The translations under genes and the position numbers were made by a program. Positions 44,547 to 53,973 of a stretch of DNA of 64,000 bases are shown here, piece by piece. Positions within the stretch are counted from its first letter, which is position 1. Every line of letters begins with the position of its first letter. The notes beneath the pieces are model-generated. The model was not told the origin of the DNA. It worked only from the letters and a program-made list of their open reading frames with translations, and ran no database searches. The stretch covers positions 62,001-126,000 of the forward strand of contig NZ_JAGSPI010000006.1 of assembly GCF_020381325.1 (NCBI RefSeq), given 5' to 3'. Source of the stretch: Providencia vermicola (GTDB lineage: Bacteria > Pseudomonadota > Gammaproteobacteria > Enterobacterales > Enterobacteriaceae).

Positions 44547-45083
44547 ATGAAACATACCCTTGAAGTCATGATCTCTGAAGAAGAGATTGCTCAACGAATC
44601 AGTGAATTAGCTGAAAAAATCAGTGCTCATTATCAACCGCTTGAAGGCGATTTAGTCCTTGTTGGTTTATTAAAAGGGTCATTCATTTTTATGGCAGATT
44701 TATGTCGTAAAATTAATGTTCCCCATGAAGTTGATTTTATGACTGTTTCTAGCTACGGCAATGCGATGACATCGAGCCGTGATGTCAAAATTGTCAAAGA
44801 TTTAGATGAAGATATTCGTGGTAAGCACGTTTTAATTGTTGAAGATATTATCGATTCAGGTAATACCTTAAATAAAGTTCGTGAAATTTTCGAGTTACGA
44901 GGCCCTAAATCAGTAGCGATTTGTACTTTGCTGGATAAACCATCACGCCGTGAAGTGGATGTTCCAGTTGAATGGATAGGTTACTCAATCGAAGATAAAT
45001 TCGTTGTTGGTTATGGTATCGACTACGCACAACAGTACCGTCATTTGCCTTATATTGGGCATGTTACGTTACTAGAAAACTAA
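44547..45083 (+). CDS. hpt: Hypoxanthine phosphoribosyltransferase
   Basis: Purine-salvage enzyme of 178 residues, equal in length to E. coli Hpt. The PRPP-binding motif is [23 protein letters not shown]-type loop appears as [17 protein letters not shown]; the flexible-loop SYGNAM and the C-terminal [16 protein letters not shown] are present. I use the ATG at 44547 (MKHTLEVM) from alignment; a TTG six bases upstream is also possible. Neither has a strong ribosome-binding site. A sharp terminator follows. Confidence 0.95.
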   Translation: MKHTLEVMISEEEIAQRISELAEKISAHYQPLEGDLVLVGLLKGSFIFMADLCRKINVPHEVDFMTVSSYGNAMTSSRDVKIVKDLDEDIRGKHVLIVEDIIDSGNTLNKVREIFELRGPKSVAICTLLDKPSRREVDVPVEWIGYSIEDKFVVGYGIDYAQQYRHLPYIGHVTLLEN

Positions 45084-45106
45084 GTTTTTTAGGAACTAAT
45101 GACTAA

Positions 45107-45133
45107 AAAAGGACAGCAATGCTGTCCTTTTTG
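45107..45133. terminator. Bidirectional terminator between hpt and the haemagglutinin gene
   Basis: A 12-base stem AAAAAGGACAGC (45107-45118) / GCTGTCCTTTTT (45122-45133) with a three-base loop has a T-run on each strand, and lies between two converging genes. Confidence 0.88.
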
Positions 45134-45163
45134 TTTATGATTAAATAACGAATACGTTATTCA

Positions 45164-48100
45164 TTAGTTTGTTTCAATAATAACAGGATTACCTGTGATT
45201 TGACCGTAGTCATTAGACAAGTTAGGTGTCGTCACTTTAGTGGTATTTCTTGCGTTTATCTTTCCAAAGTAGTTATTAATAGAATGATTTGCTTTAGCCG
45301 TTAAATCAAGGTCTGCATTCATCACGCCACTGTAGTTAGATATGGTGTTCGCTTCTGCTTTCAGGCTTCCAGCACTGTTTATTTGTGCGTAGTTGTTGAT
45401 TATCTCATTACCCATAGTGATATTGATATCCGCTTCTCCTGCTGAAGGAAAGATAGCGTTGGTTTGAATAATGCCTGAGCCGTTATTCAGTTGATAGCCT
45501 TTGAGGTTAATACTACCATTGTCTGCAATGATGCCACCTTTTTGACTTGTTAAACCAAGGTTATAAGTGTTTTTGCTAAAATCTGACGAGTTAGTATTAC
45601 TAATATAATCAGCGTTCATGACTAGATTATTGTCAGCTTTAATCAGCCCAGAGCTATTGTTTAAATACATGGAGATGAAATTAAGGTTAAATCCTTTAAT
45701 GTAGCCAGCCTTGTTTGTTAAGTCATTAACCGTAAATGTAGACTTACCATTATTAGATACAATGATACCGTTATTTGTCAGTTTTGGTGATGTGATATTC
45801 ATCAGTTTGTCACTGCTAATAACACCTTTTGTATCATTTGTTATTGCGTTTTGCGCAGTAATATCCATTCTGCCTGTCACTGCTTGAATAACGGATGATA
45901 GATTGTTGATATAATCAGCATCAATGTTCACGCGACGATTAGCTGTGATGGAGCTTGATGCTTTATTGCTTAATTCAGAACCCGTGAAACTAAAATCTCT
46001 TCCAGCAGACATTATTGATTGTTCATTAATAATTCTGCCTCCGTTAATCGAGATATCTCTGCCTGCAATAAATTTATTTTTTCCATGCTTGCTGCTATGT
46101 GCCCAGTTATAGATAGTATCAACATCAACATTGATATCGCCTTGTTCCGCTCTAATTAAACCGGCACCATTTTGAATATCTTTATTAATGTTTAAATTAA
46201 TGTTTTTATTCGCACTGATTAAGCCATCATTACGGTTATGTAAGGAATCATTAGTGGTAATATTGATATTTCCAGCAGTAGAAATAATACTCCCATAGTC
46301 GTTATCAAAGGCGTATTGACCCGTAGATGTTAGATCGAGGTTACCTTTTGATTCTATTTTTCCTGGGTTACTTATAGCATAAGCATTAACAGTTAAACCG
46401 CCATTACCCGTATTGATCAAACCTCTATTACTTAAGTAGCGTCCTGACTCATTAACATTGAGCTTCATTTTCTCGGCATTTAAACTGGCATTATTCGCTA
46501 TCGTAATACCGTAATTACTTAAGTTGTAGGGACCAGACAAGCTAGAAAGTACATTACCTTCAGAATCGAATAAATTTGAGCCTGTTGAAATAGTTAATTC
46601 ATTAGCTTTGACGTCACCATTAATGAGCACTGAACGGGCGATGAAATCAACTGCATCATTAGAAGTCAGGTTTTTATTAACAGTGATTTGGCCGTTGGTG
46701 ACGTTATAACCAATCAAGTTATCACCGACAACCAGTGGGGTACCTGTTACAAAAGCACCTCGTGATGCATTAATAAACCCACAACTATTACAAGTAATAC
46801 CAGAAGCATTCGCAACAATGACTTGTGCCGCTGTACCTGCAACCTCCATCATGCCGTTAATTAAGCTGATATTATTACCAACAATTTCATTTAAAATAAC
46901 TTTAGCTTCATTGCCTACGGTTAAATTTTCATTTCCAGCAATAGTTCCACCTAACTCAGTTGCTGTCATGGTGCTACTATTATTGAAAATGGTTCCTTTT
47001 TCACCCACATTGAAACTTTGATAAGTATTATGCGAAATGCCTTTATCGGTTGGTTTTTTAATGTGAATAATATTTAACCCATTAGGGTTGTAAATAATGC
47101 CTGTGCCATCTGTGCTGTAAGTTTCATTATTGCTATAAGTTGAAACGTACGGAGTATAAAGTTCAGTTACGCCTTTCGAGTTAAATTTACCATAGATATT
47201 ATTAATTGATTCAGTGGATTTGATTTTTAATTTTCCATCTGAATTGAGTTGACCTCTGTAGTTAGATAACTCTTTAGTTGTGATAGCAATATCATTGCCG
47301 CTTGTTAGTTCACCAGTATTGTTATCAAATTTACCCGTTAAATTAAACTCCATTCCACCTAGGCTAGCTGTCCTTTCTTCAGATGCACTTTTAAATAAGC
47401 CGGAGTAATTGTAAACATCATCACCAGTAACAGTAATACCACCATTTAGAACCTCAATTCCGCCAACTTTATTGGTTAAACCAAATTTGGAAGCGATTGA
47501 GCCAAAGTCACTTGAATTTGAGTTACCTAATTGGTTTACATTGAGATCCATATCGCTATATGAGCGAACGTATCCACCGTAGTTATTTAAGGATTTAGAT
47601 GTGATACTAAGTGTTTTAGCATCAATAAAGCCTTGCGCATTATTAATTGTATTTGATGTTATGTTCAGTTTATCACCTGAAATTGCTCCCCTAGAGTTAT
47701 CAATATGATCTACTTTTATATTGGAAATATAAGTAGGCACAGGTATTGTGTTGGGAACATTAGTTGGTGAAATAATTTTTCCTGCGTTAGTCAGTTTCTC
47801 CGAGGTTATATTTAACCCTCGACCACTACTGATGACTGAGTTTGCGTCATTAGTAATATATTTAGTGACATTTAAATCAGATTTAGCATTAGTGGCAGTA
47901 ATCGATGATGATTTATTTGTTAGACTATACGCATCAATACTCATTCTACGTTTAGCCGTGATAGCTGAGTTAGTATTTTCTATAGTGGAGACAGTGTTTA
48001 AAATGACATCTCTGCCCGCATTAATTCTAGCATTTTCACTAATAATTCTATCTGCGGTAATATTAATATCTCTACCTGCAATAATTCTATCTTCAGCTCT

Positions 48101-49315
48101 GGTACTTGAATATTCACGCGAATGATAAACTGTACTTCTAGCATCAATATTGACATCACCTGTCTCGGCTTTGATTAAACCACCGCCATTTTGAATGCCA
48201 TCGGCTTTAATATTAATATTATTTTTAGCTTGGATGACTCCACCGTCATGGTTTGAAATACTATTACTAGTGCGTAAATCAACATCACCTGATGTTGAAA
48301 TAAGTTTGCCTTTAGCGTTATCAAAGGTTACAAGCCAAGGATTAGTTTCATTCGTCAGAACATTAAGATCATTTTTAGCAGTGATTAATGCTTTGTTATG
48401 GAATGTACTCGTATTGATATCAATATGACCAGAAGACTCAATTTTATTCTCGTTAGAAAGATAACCTGCAGAGCTAACAGATAATCCTTTATTTCCAGCT
48501 GAGATGATGCCTTTATTTCTTACTCCGACCCCAGTTTCGGTAGAAACTAAAGTGATTTTATCGGCATACATACCACCTAATGCGGAAGTATCAATTGCTA
48601 GTGAAGGGCGATTACCTATACCTGTAATAGATGCTACTGCATTGCCATCAGAGTCAATGAAGTTATTGCCTGTCACAACCTTAATTTCTTTTGCTTTTAA
48701 TTGGCCATTAATAACGGCTGAGCGAGAAATAAGCTCAGTAGGAGAGTCTGAAACTAAACTGGTATTGACAATAATTTGACCTTTGGCGACATTATAACCA
48801 AGGATTTCACCGTTAGTTAAAATAGGTTTTCCAGTAGTTAGGGTTGAACTTTCTGTATTAATAAAACCACAAGAGTTACATGTAATACCTGATGGGTTCG
48901 CAACGATAACCTGTGCTTTTTTACCTGCAACTTCAATCATACCGTTTAAAGTAGTGGCATTATTAGAGTTAACCTCATTTAGGATAACTTTTGCTTCGCC
49001 CCCAGATAGATTAAGATTTCCGTTAATTAATCCACCTAGCTGCGTATTCGTATTATCTTTACTGTTATTTAGAATAACGCCTTTTTTATCAACATCAAAT
49101 TTACTATATATATTGTGAGAAACCCCCTTATCACTGGCTTTATTAATATGAACAATGGTTGGGCCATTGTTTTGATTCATAACACCAGCACCGTTAGTAT
49201 TAATAATTTCGGCATGCGAAACAGAAGTAACCCCTAATATTGCAGAAATACAGAGGAAAATAGGTTTTAGTTTTAATATTGGGGTTGAAGATCCACTATT
49301 AATAAGTTGACTCAT
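45164..49315 (-). CDS. Filamentous haemagglutinin-like TpsA protein with two complete TPS units
   Basis: A 1383-residue surface/secreted protein of the two-partner secretion class. A signal peptide ends near SVSHA-EIINT (residue 35). The TPS domain (about 36-260) has VILNNS, EAKVILNEV, QVIVANPSGITCNSCGFINT; it is followed by beta-helix repeats (N-I-x-A-G-x-D-I-x-I pattern) to about 715. Then a second TPS domain begins (about 730-950: GISHNTYQSFNVGEKGTIFN, QVIVANASGITCNSCGFINA) with its own repeats to the end. KGVSHN at residue 63 and KGISHN at 758 are 695 apart, and the unit ends also align (SINNIYGKFN near 704, SINNYFGKIN near 1345). There is no C-terminal toxin domain and no TpsB transporter gene nearby. 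An AGGGAT site precedes the ATG. It splits hpt from can, which are adjacent or nearly so in E. coli. Confidence 0.88.
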   Translation of the reverse strand: MSQLINSGSSTPILKLKPIFLCISAILGVTSVSHAEIINTNGAGVMNQNNGPTIVHINKASDKGVSHNIYSKFDVDKKGVILNNSKDNTNTQLGGLINGNLNLSGGEAKVILNEVNSNNATTLNGMIEVAGKKAQVIVANPSGITCNSCGFINTESSTLTTGKPILTNGEILGYNVAKGQIIVNTSLVSDSPTELISRSAVINGQLKAKEIKVVTGNNFIDSDGNAVASITGIGNRPSLAIDTSALGGMYADKITLVSTETGVGVRNKGIISAGNKGLSVSSAGYLSNENKIESSGHIDINTSTFHNKALITAKNDLNVLTNETNPWLVTFDNAKGKLISTSGDVDLRTSNSISNHDGGVIQAKNNINIKADGIQNGGGLIKAETGDVNIDARSTVYHSREYSSTRAEDRIIAGRDINITADRIISENARINAGRDVILNTVSTIENTNSAITAKRRMSIDAYSLTNKSSSITATNAKSDLNVTKYITNDANSVISSGRGLNITSEKLTNAGKIISPTNVPNTIPVPTYISNIKVDHIDNSRGAISGDKLNITSNTINNAQGFIDAKTLSITSKSLNNYGGYVRSYSDMDLNVNQLGNSNSSDFGSIASKFGLTNKVGGIEVLNGGITVTGDDVYNYSGLFKSASEERTASLGGMEFNLTGKFDNNTGELTSGNDIAITTKELSNYRGQLNSDGKLKIKSTESINNIYGKFNSKGVTELYTPYVSTYSNNETYSTDGTGIIYNPNGLNIIHIKKPTDKGISHNTYQSFNVGEKGTIFNNSSTMTATELGGTIAGNENLTVGNEAKVILNEIVGNNISLINGMMEVAGTAAQVIVANASGITCNSCGFINASRGAFVTGTPLVVGDNLIGYNVTNGQITVNKNLTSNDAVDFIARSVLINGDVKANELTISTGSNLFDSEGNVLSSLSGPYNLSNYGITIANNASLNAEKMKLNVNESGRYLSNRGLINTGNGGLTVNAYAISNPGKIESKGNLDLTSTGQYAFDNDYGSIISTAGNINITTNDSLHNRNDGLISANKNINLNINKDIQNGAGLIRAEQGDINVDVDTIYNWAHSSKHGKNKFIAGRDISINGGRIINEQSIMSAGRDFSFTGSELSNKASSSITANRRVNIDADYINNLSSVIQAVTGRMDITAQNAITNDTKGVISSDKLMNITSPKLTNNGIIVSNNGKSTFTVNDLTNKAGYIKGFNLNFISMYLNNSSGLIKADNNLVMNADYISNTNSSDFSKNTYNLGLTSQKGGIIADNGSINLKGYQLNNGSGIIQTNAIFPSAGEADINITMGNEIINNYAQINSAGSLKAEANTISNYSGVMNADLDLTAKANHSINNYFGKINARNTTKVTTPNLSNDYGQITGNPVIIETN

Positions 49316-49690
49316 AGATATATCCCTAAATATGATTTAAATTGATATTAAAATTAATAACATTCCATTATGGTCATTGGATTATGATGGAAATAAAAAA
49401 TAAATATATTTAAAAATACTTAATTGAGATTGTGGTTATTTTTATGAAATAAAATGTTAGAAATTTAACGAAAGCAGGTTAAAGTGTATATGTAATGATT
49501 AATTCTTTTATTATCAATTGATAAGGTTTACTCTGCGGCAGGATGGGTATGCATTATTACCTATGTTTTTGTACTTACTTATTTACTCTTAATTATTGTT
49601 AATGTTAAATTTTGTTTTATATTTTTATTTTCTTTTTTATTTGTATTTTTATTTGTATTTTTATTACTCTTAATTAGGATTTTTTAATTA
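49316..49690. other. AT-rich intergenic region between haemagglutinin gene and can
   Basis: About 375 bases holding the haemagglutinin promoter (not recognisable by eye). From about 49620 to 49672 the plus strand has T-rich near-repeats of the unit ATTTTTATTTGT. I see no gene. The AT bias is stronger than in the flanking backbone, in line with acquired DNA. Confidence 0.45.
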
Positions 49691-49712
49691 AAAGCCCTCA
49701 TAAGAGAGCTTT
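49691..49712 (-). terminator. Probable terminator of can
   Basis: On the minus strand AAAGCTCTC and GAGGGCTTT (with one G-T pair) make a 9-base stem with a TTAT loop, 12 bases after the can stop. The following TTAATTAAAA is only moderately T-rich. Confidence 0.55.
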
Positions 49713-49724
49713 CAATTTGTAACT

Positions 49725-50381
49725 TTATTTGTTTTTTTGTGTTAATGTTGCAATAGATTCCCTATAACAAAGTTCGAGTTTTTCTCTGCTATCTGCAGTA
49801 ATATGCAAATCTTGCAAACGGCCATTATTAATACCGTAGACCCAACCGTGGATCATCACTTTTTGGCCACGCTTCCACGCTGATTGCATGATTGTTGAAT
49901 GCCCTAAGTTATAAACTTGTTCAACAACATTTAATTCACATAAACGGTCTAAACGTTCACAAGGTTTAAGTTCGCCTAACATTGAACTATGCCTATACCA
50001 TATGTCACGTATGTGAAGTAACCAGTTATTAATTAAACCAAGTTCGGTATTATCGACAGCTGCTTCAATACCACCACAGCCGTAATGGCCACAAATGATG
50101 ATATGTTCAACTTGCAGAACATCGACAGCATATTGAATAACGGATAAGCAGTTAAGGTCGGTATGGATAACTAAGTTTGCAACATTACGGTGAACGAATA
50201 GATCACCAGGCGCTGCATTGATCAATTTTTCAGCGGGGACTCGACTGTCTGAACAGCCAATCCATAGGAATCTTGGCTTTTGTGCTTTTGATAATTCTTT
50301 AAAGAATTCAGGATCTTGTTCTTTTACAGAGGCTGACCATGCTTCATTATTAGCAAACAGCTCTTCGATTTTTCTCATCAT
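49725..50381 (-). CDS. can: Beta-carbonic anhydrase Can
   Basis: A 218-residue zinc enzyme that interconverts CO2 and bicarbonate, needed for growth in air. Zinc and active-site residues: CSDSR (C43, D45) and GHYGCGG (H99, C102). The sequence follows E. coli Can (220 residues) closely, with [20 protein letters not shown] and [18 protein letters not shown]. Two tandem ATGs start the gene (50381 and 50378) without a strong ribosome-binding site. Divergent from yadG, as in E. coli. Confidence 0.96.
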   Translation of the reverse strand: MMRKIEELFANNEAWSASVKEQDPEFFKELSKAQKPRFLWIGCSDSRVPAEKLINAAPGDLFVHRNVANLVIHTDLNCLSVIQYAVDVLQVEHIIICGHYGCGGIEAAVDNTELGLINNWLLHIRDIWYRHSSMLGELKPCERLDRLCELNVVEQVYNLGHSTIMQSAWKRGQKVMIHGWVYGINNGRLQDLHITADSREKLELCYRESIATLTQKNK

Positions 50382-50638
50382 GACTTATAGCCTAGTTGTG
50401 TTACTGTGCGATAAAATCTTATACAACATTTATTGATTAATTAATAATTAGTTATACTAATTACAACATTGGTATAATGAACCACTCATTTAGACAAGAC
50501 AACCCTCAATTAGTAACATATTGAATTATCTTATATAAATCTATTATCTCTTTTCTGCATAACATAGAGCAGAAAAAAGTGGCATCATAAGAGTATATTG
50601 CCTCTAAACCGTCCTAAGAATAAAGGGTTTTTTTATAT

Positions 50639-51577
50639 ATGACGTATGCACTTGAGTTATCGCAGTTAACAAAAACCTATTCAGGTGGCGTTAAGGCTCT
50701 GCGAGGAATTGACTTATATGTTGAAGATGGTGACTTTTATGCTTTGCTTGGGCCAAATGGCGCAGGCAAATCAACAACTATCGGTATTATCAGCTCATTA
50801 GTAAATAAAACGAGCGGCTCAGTTAAAGTATTTGGTTATGACTTAGAAAAACAAGTTGTACTTGCGAAGCAGCAACTCGGGTTGGTTCCTCAAGAGTTTA
50901 ACTTCAACCCATTTGAGACCGTTTTGCAGATTGTCCTAAACCAAGCTGGTTATTATGGTGTCCCGCGTTCTGTTGCCATCCAACGTGCCGAACAATATTT
51001 GACACAACTGGATTTGTGGGAGAAACGTGATGAACGCGCTCGAAATTTATCCGGCGGGATGAAACGCCGATTAATGATAGCTCGAGCGTTAATGCATCAA
51101 CCAAAGTTATTAATTTTGGACGAACCTACCGCGGGTGTTGATATTGAATTGCGCCGTTCTATGTGGTCTTTTTTAAAGAATTTGAATGCACAAGGCACAA
51201 CAATTATTTTAACAACGCACTATTTAGAAGAAGCAGAAATGCTGTGTCGTAATATCGGTATCATTCAACACGGTGAACTTGTTGAAAATACCAGTATGAA
51301 ACAGTTATTGAGTAAATTAGAGTCAGAGACCTTTATTTTTGATTTAATGCCTAAAAGTCCTATTCCTCAACTATTAGGCTATGAGTCTCGATTAATAGAT
51401 ACGTCAACGCTAGAAGTGGATGTTAAAAGAGAGCAAGGACTGAATAGTGTCTTTAATCAATTAAGCGAACAAGGTATCCAAATTTTAAGTATGCGTAATA
51501 AGGCAAATCGTTTGGAAGAATTATTTGTTAGTTTAGTCAAAAAAGAAAGCCATGCGGCAGAGAAGGAGATGGCGTAA
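50639..51577 (+). CDS. yadG: ABC transporter ATP-binding protein YadG
   Basis: A 312-residue ATPase of an ABC-2-type exporter. Walker A is GPNGAGKST, the signature is NLSGGMKRRLMIARAL, Walker B is LLILDEPTAGVD, and the switch His is in TTHYLEEAE. A C-terminal accessory region (about 225-312) fits DrrA-like exporters. Its stop overlaps the yadH start by one base. The substrate is not known; the pair is conserved next to can in E. coli. Confidence 0.95.
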   Translation: MTYALELSQLTKTYSGGVKALRGIDLYVEDGDFYALLGPNGAGKSTTIGIISSLVNKTSGSVKVFGYDLEKQVVLAKQQLGLVPQEFNFNPFETVLQIVLNQAGYYGVPRSVAIQRAEQYLTQLDLWEKRDERARNLSGGMKRRLMIARALMHQPKLLILDEPTAGVDIELRRSMWSFLKNLNAQGTTIILTTHYLEEAEMLCRNIGIIQHGELVENTSMKQLLSKLESETFIFDLMPKSPIPQLLGYESRLIDTSTLEVDVKREQGLNSVFNQLSEQGIQILSMRNKANRLEELFVSLVKKESHAAEKEMA

Positions 51578-52347
51578 TGTTCTCACTGTATTGGGTTGCA
51601 TTAAAAACGATTTGGATAAAAGAAGTTACCCGTTTTGGGCGAATTTGGGTACAAACCTTGTTACCACCAGTCATTACTATGTCATTATATTTTGTGATTT
51701 TTGGTAATTTAATTGGTTCACGCATTGGTGATATGGGAGGGGTAGATTATATGCAATTTATCGTTCCTGGTCTGATTATGATGGCCGTCATTACCAATTC
51801 ATATTCAAATGTCTGCTCATCATTTTTTGGTTCAAAATTCCAAAAAAATATTGAAGAATTACTTGTTGCGCCTGTTCCAACACACATTATTATCGCGGGT
51901 TTTGTTGGTGGTGGTGTTGCGAGAGGAATTTTAGTTGGTTTCCTCGTCACATTGGTTTCTTTGTTTTTTATTCCGCTACAAGTGCATTCATGGATTATGG
52001 TTGTGGTGACACTATTGCTCACAGCGATTGTGTTTTCACTTGCTGGGTTATTAAATGCTATCTTTGCTAAGACATTTGATGATATCAGTATTGTCCCAAC
52101 TTTCGTTTTGACGCCATTAACATACTTAGGTGGGGTTTTCTATTCCCTCTCATTATTGCCCCCATTTTGGCAAGCTGTGTCAAAGTTAAACCCCATCGTT
52201 TATATGATTAGCGGGTTTAGGTATGGTTTTCTTGGTATTGCAGATGTATCAATTGCAATTACACTTGGAGTACTAATGATTTTCTTAGTTGTTTTCTATT
52301 TACTGACCTGGTATTTAATTGAGCAGGGTAGAGGGCTTAGAAGCTAA
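51577..52347 (+). CDS. yadH: ABC-2-type permease YadH
   Basis: A 256-residue inner-membrane protein with six hydrophobic helices, equal in length to E. coli YadH. Family blocks: VDYMQFIVPGLIMMAVITNS, FVGGGVARGILVGFLVTLVS and TPLTYLGGVFYSLSLLPPFW followed by LNPIVYMISGFRYGFLG. It forms the membrane part of the exporter with YadG. A strong bidirectional terminator lies 24 bases after the stop. Confidence 0.95.
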   Translation: MFSLYWVALKTIWIKEVTRFGRIWVQTLLPPVITMSLYFVIFGNLIGSRIGDMGGVDYMQFIVPGLIMMAVITNSYSNVCSSFFGSKFQKNIEELLVAPVPTHIIIAGFVGGGVARGILVGFLVTLVSLFFIPLQVHSWIMVVVTLLLTAIVFSLAGLLNAIFAKTFDDISIVPTFVLTPLTYLGGVFYSLSLLPPFWQAVSKLNPIVYMISGFRYGFLGIADVSIAITLGVLMIFLVVFYLLTWYLIEQGRGLRS

Positions 52348-52371
52348 GAATGGACGATTGAATTCTGTATG

Positions 52372-52415
52372 AAAAAGCTGCTTTTGATATACAATATAGC
52401 CAAAAGCAGCTTTTT
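52372..52415. terminator. Bidirectional terminator between yadH and panD
   Basis: A 15-base perfect stem AAAAAGCTGCTTTTG (52372-52386) / CAAAAGCAGCTTTTT (52401-52415) with a 14-base loop has T-runs on both strands. It serves yadH (rightward) and panD (leftward). Confidence 0.92.
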
Positions 52416-52463
52416 ATATTTAAATAATATAATTATCAGTTAGTTAAATAAGTAAGTTACGGA

Positions 52464-52844
52464 CTAAGCCACTTGTACTGGAACGGCTTTTGCAATACGG
52501 CTCATGGTATTATTTTCATCAAAATAAGCCACTTTTGGCTTGTGAGTGCGTGCATCTTCATCACTCATATTCACGTATGAACAGATGATCAGCTTATCAC
52601 CCACCGCAGCACGACGAGCAGCAGCGCCATTAACAGAAATGATACGCGAGCCTCTTTCCCCCGAAATAGCATAAGTTGAAAAGCGCTCACCATTATCAAC
52701 GTTGTAAATATCAATGGCTTCGTATTCAAGGATACCCGCAGCGTCCATAAAGTCTTGGTCGATAGCACAAGACCCTTCGTAGTGGAGATCAGCCTGAGTG
52801 ACAGTGACTCGGTGGAGTTTGCCTTGTAACATTTTTCTTAACAT
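52464..52844 (-). CDS. panD: Aspartate 1-decarboxylase PanD
   Basis: A 126-residue proenzyme that makes beta-alanine for pantothenate. It is cut by itself between Gly24 and Ser25 (HYEGSCAID), with Ser25 becoming the pyruvoyl group. [20 protein letters not shown] and the C-terminal PVQVA match E. coli PanD. I chose the ATG at 52844 from the family length. An in-frame ATG at 52859 would add MKKKK. The usual ribosome-binding site is missing: an ERIC repeat ends exactly at 52860, and its AAGGA is the only candidate. Confidence 0.94.
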   Translation of the reverse strand: MLRKMLQGKLHRVTVTQADLHYEGSCAIDQDFMDAAGILEYEAIDIYNVDNGERFSTYAISGERGSRIISVNGAAARRAAVGDKLIICSYVNMSDEDARTHKPKVAYFDENNTMSRIAKAVPVQVA

Positions 52845-52859
52845 TTTTTTCTTCTTCAT

Positions 52860-52971
52860 CCTTCAAACTGCAGCGTTGTTGGCTACGTGCGCTCGCCCTA
52901 GTCACATACTTATGTATGCTCCCAGGGACTCACTTACTTGCCGCCTAGCTGCAATCTGAATGACTTTGAAG
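52860..52971. repeat. ERIC-type intergenic repeat, copy 2
   Basis: About 112 bases. On the minus strand it reads GTGAGTCCCTGGGAGCATAC, then ATAAGTATGTGACTAGGG, close to the ERIC consensus core and to copy 1 at 32133-32240. The terminal CCTTCAAACTGCAGCG and TGACTTTGAAG are partly complementary, as in ERIC. It sits between panC and panD and touches the panD 5' end, so the panD leader is made by the repeat. Confidence 0.9.
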
Positions 52972-52982
52972 AAATCATTGTG

Positions 52983-53013
52983 CCTTCAAACTGCAGCGTT
53001 GTTGGCTACGTGC
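52983..53013. repeat. 31-base partial copy of the ERIC end
   Basis: Starting CCTTCAAACTGCAGCG, this is an exact 31-base copy of 52860-52890, 123 bases further on in the same orientation. It is then followed by unrelated sequence. It could be a second truncated insertion or the product of slippage. Confidence 0.85.
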
Positions 53014-53083
53014 AATGTAAGTCGTAACTGGATTATCAACGCAGCAAGATGGTTGCTGTGAAAGTATTATAAGTTCTATTGTT

Positions 53084-53947
53084 TTATTTAATATCGCGCT
53101 TCAGGTCAACTTGCAAATTGTCAATTAAACGGGTTTGACCTAACCATGCAGCCATTAAAATTACAGCACGCTTGCTTGCATCACTAAGTGGCAATAATGT
53201 TTCTGCATCACGAATAAACAGCTCATCAGGGGTAAAACCGGCTTCACGTAAGCTGTTATTCATGTCAGCGATAATATCGTCAGATGAATTTGGCTCAATG
53301 ACTAATTTTTCACCTGCTTGTTGCATAATTTGATACAGCATTGGGGCTGTTTTTAGCTCATCGGCAGACAAATTATTATTACGAGAGCTCAGTGCGAGAC
53401 CATTTTTTGCTCTTACTGTTGGGACACTGATAATTTGGGTATCAAAAGATAAGTCATTAACTAACTTGCGAATTAATTGCAGTTGTTGGTAGTCTTTCTC
53501 ACCAAATAAGGCTATTTCAGGCTGAACGAGGTTAAACAGCTTTGTGATAACCGTAGCTACGCCCTTAAAATGTCCAGGTCGGCTTGCACCTTCTAACATC
53601 GTTGATAACTCAGGCACTTCAACAAAAGTCTGTTTTTCCATACCGTCAGGGTAGAATTCTTGCGAAGAGGGCGCAAAAATTAGATTTACACCCTTACGTT
53701 TGAGTTTTTCACAGTCTTCTTGCAGTGTGCGAGGGTAATTTGCGAGGTCTGATTGTCTATCAAATTGCATTGGGTTAACAAAAATACTCGCAATAACAAT
53801 ATCAGCTTGCTGTTTGGCTTGGTCAATCAGCGTTAAGTGACCATCATGCAAATTTCCCATTGTTGGGACAAGTGCGATGCGTTTGCCTTCTTGTTTCCAA
53901 CGGCGAATTTCGCGGCGAAGTATCAGTGCCGTTTCAACGATAAGCAT
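53084..53947 (-). CDS. panC: Pantothenate synthetase PanC
   Basis: A 287-residue ATP-dependent ligase that joins pantoate and beta-alanine. The nucleotide-binding HIGH-like motif is [14 protein letters not shown]; later blocks are [37 protein letters not shown] and the KMSKS-like LALSSRN. Length compares to 283 in E. coli. It follows panB with a 26-base gap and AAGGACGAC before the ATG, so panB-panC form a unit. Confidence 0.96.
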   Translation of the reverse strand: MLIVETALILRREIRRWKQEGKRIALVPTMGNLHDGHLTLIDQAKQQADIVIASIFVNPMQFDRQSDLANYPRTLQEDCEKLKRKGVNLIFAPSSQEFYPDGMEKQTFVEVPELSTMLEGASRPGHFKGVATVITKLFNLVQPEIALFGEKDYQQLQLIRKLVNDLSFDTQIISVPTVRAKNGLALSSRNNNLSADELKTAPMLYQIMQQAGEKLVIEPNSSDDIIADMNNSLREAGFTPDELFIRDAETLLPLSDASKRAVILMAAWLGQTRLIDNLQVDLKRDIK

Positions 53948-53973
53948 ACAAGTCGTCCTTATATATGAGTCAA

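Noticed and set aside
47748-48125. Open frames on the plus strand opposite the haemagglutinin gene, including one of 125 residues
   Set aside because: They are antisense shadows of the repeated beta-helix codons; hydrophobic composition follows from the complementary Asn/Ile/Ser codons and no ribosome-binding site is present.
45164-49315. Contact-dependent inhibition (CdiA-type) toxin
   Set aside because: No pretoxin motif, no C-terminal toxin domain and no small immunity gene after the stop; the C-terminus ends in ordinary beta-helix repeats.
49614-49672. T-rich repeats as a slipped-strand phase-variation tract for the haemagglutinin gene
   Set aside because: The units are imperfect and lie about 300 bases or more upstream of the start codon, nearer the can 3' end; plain AT richness explains them.
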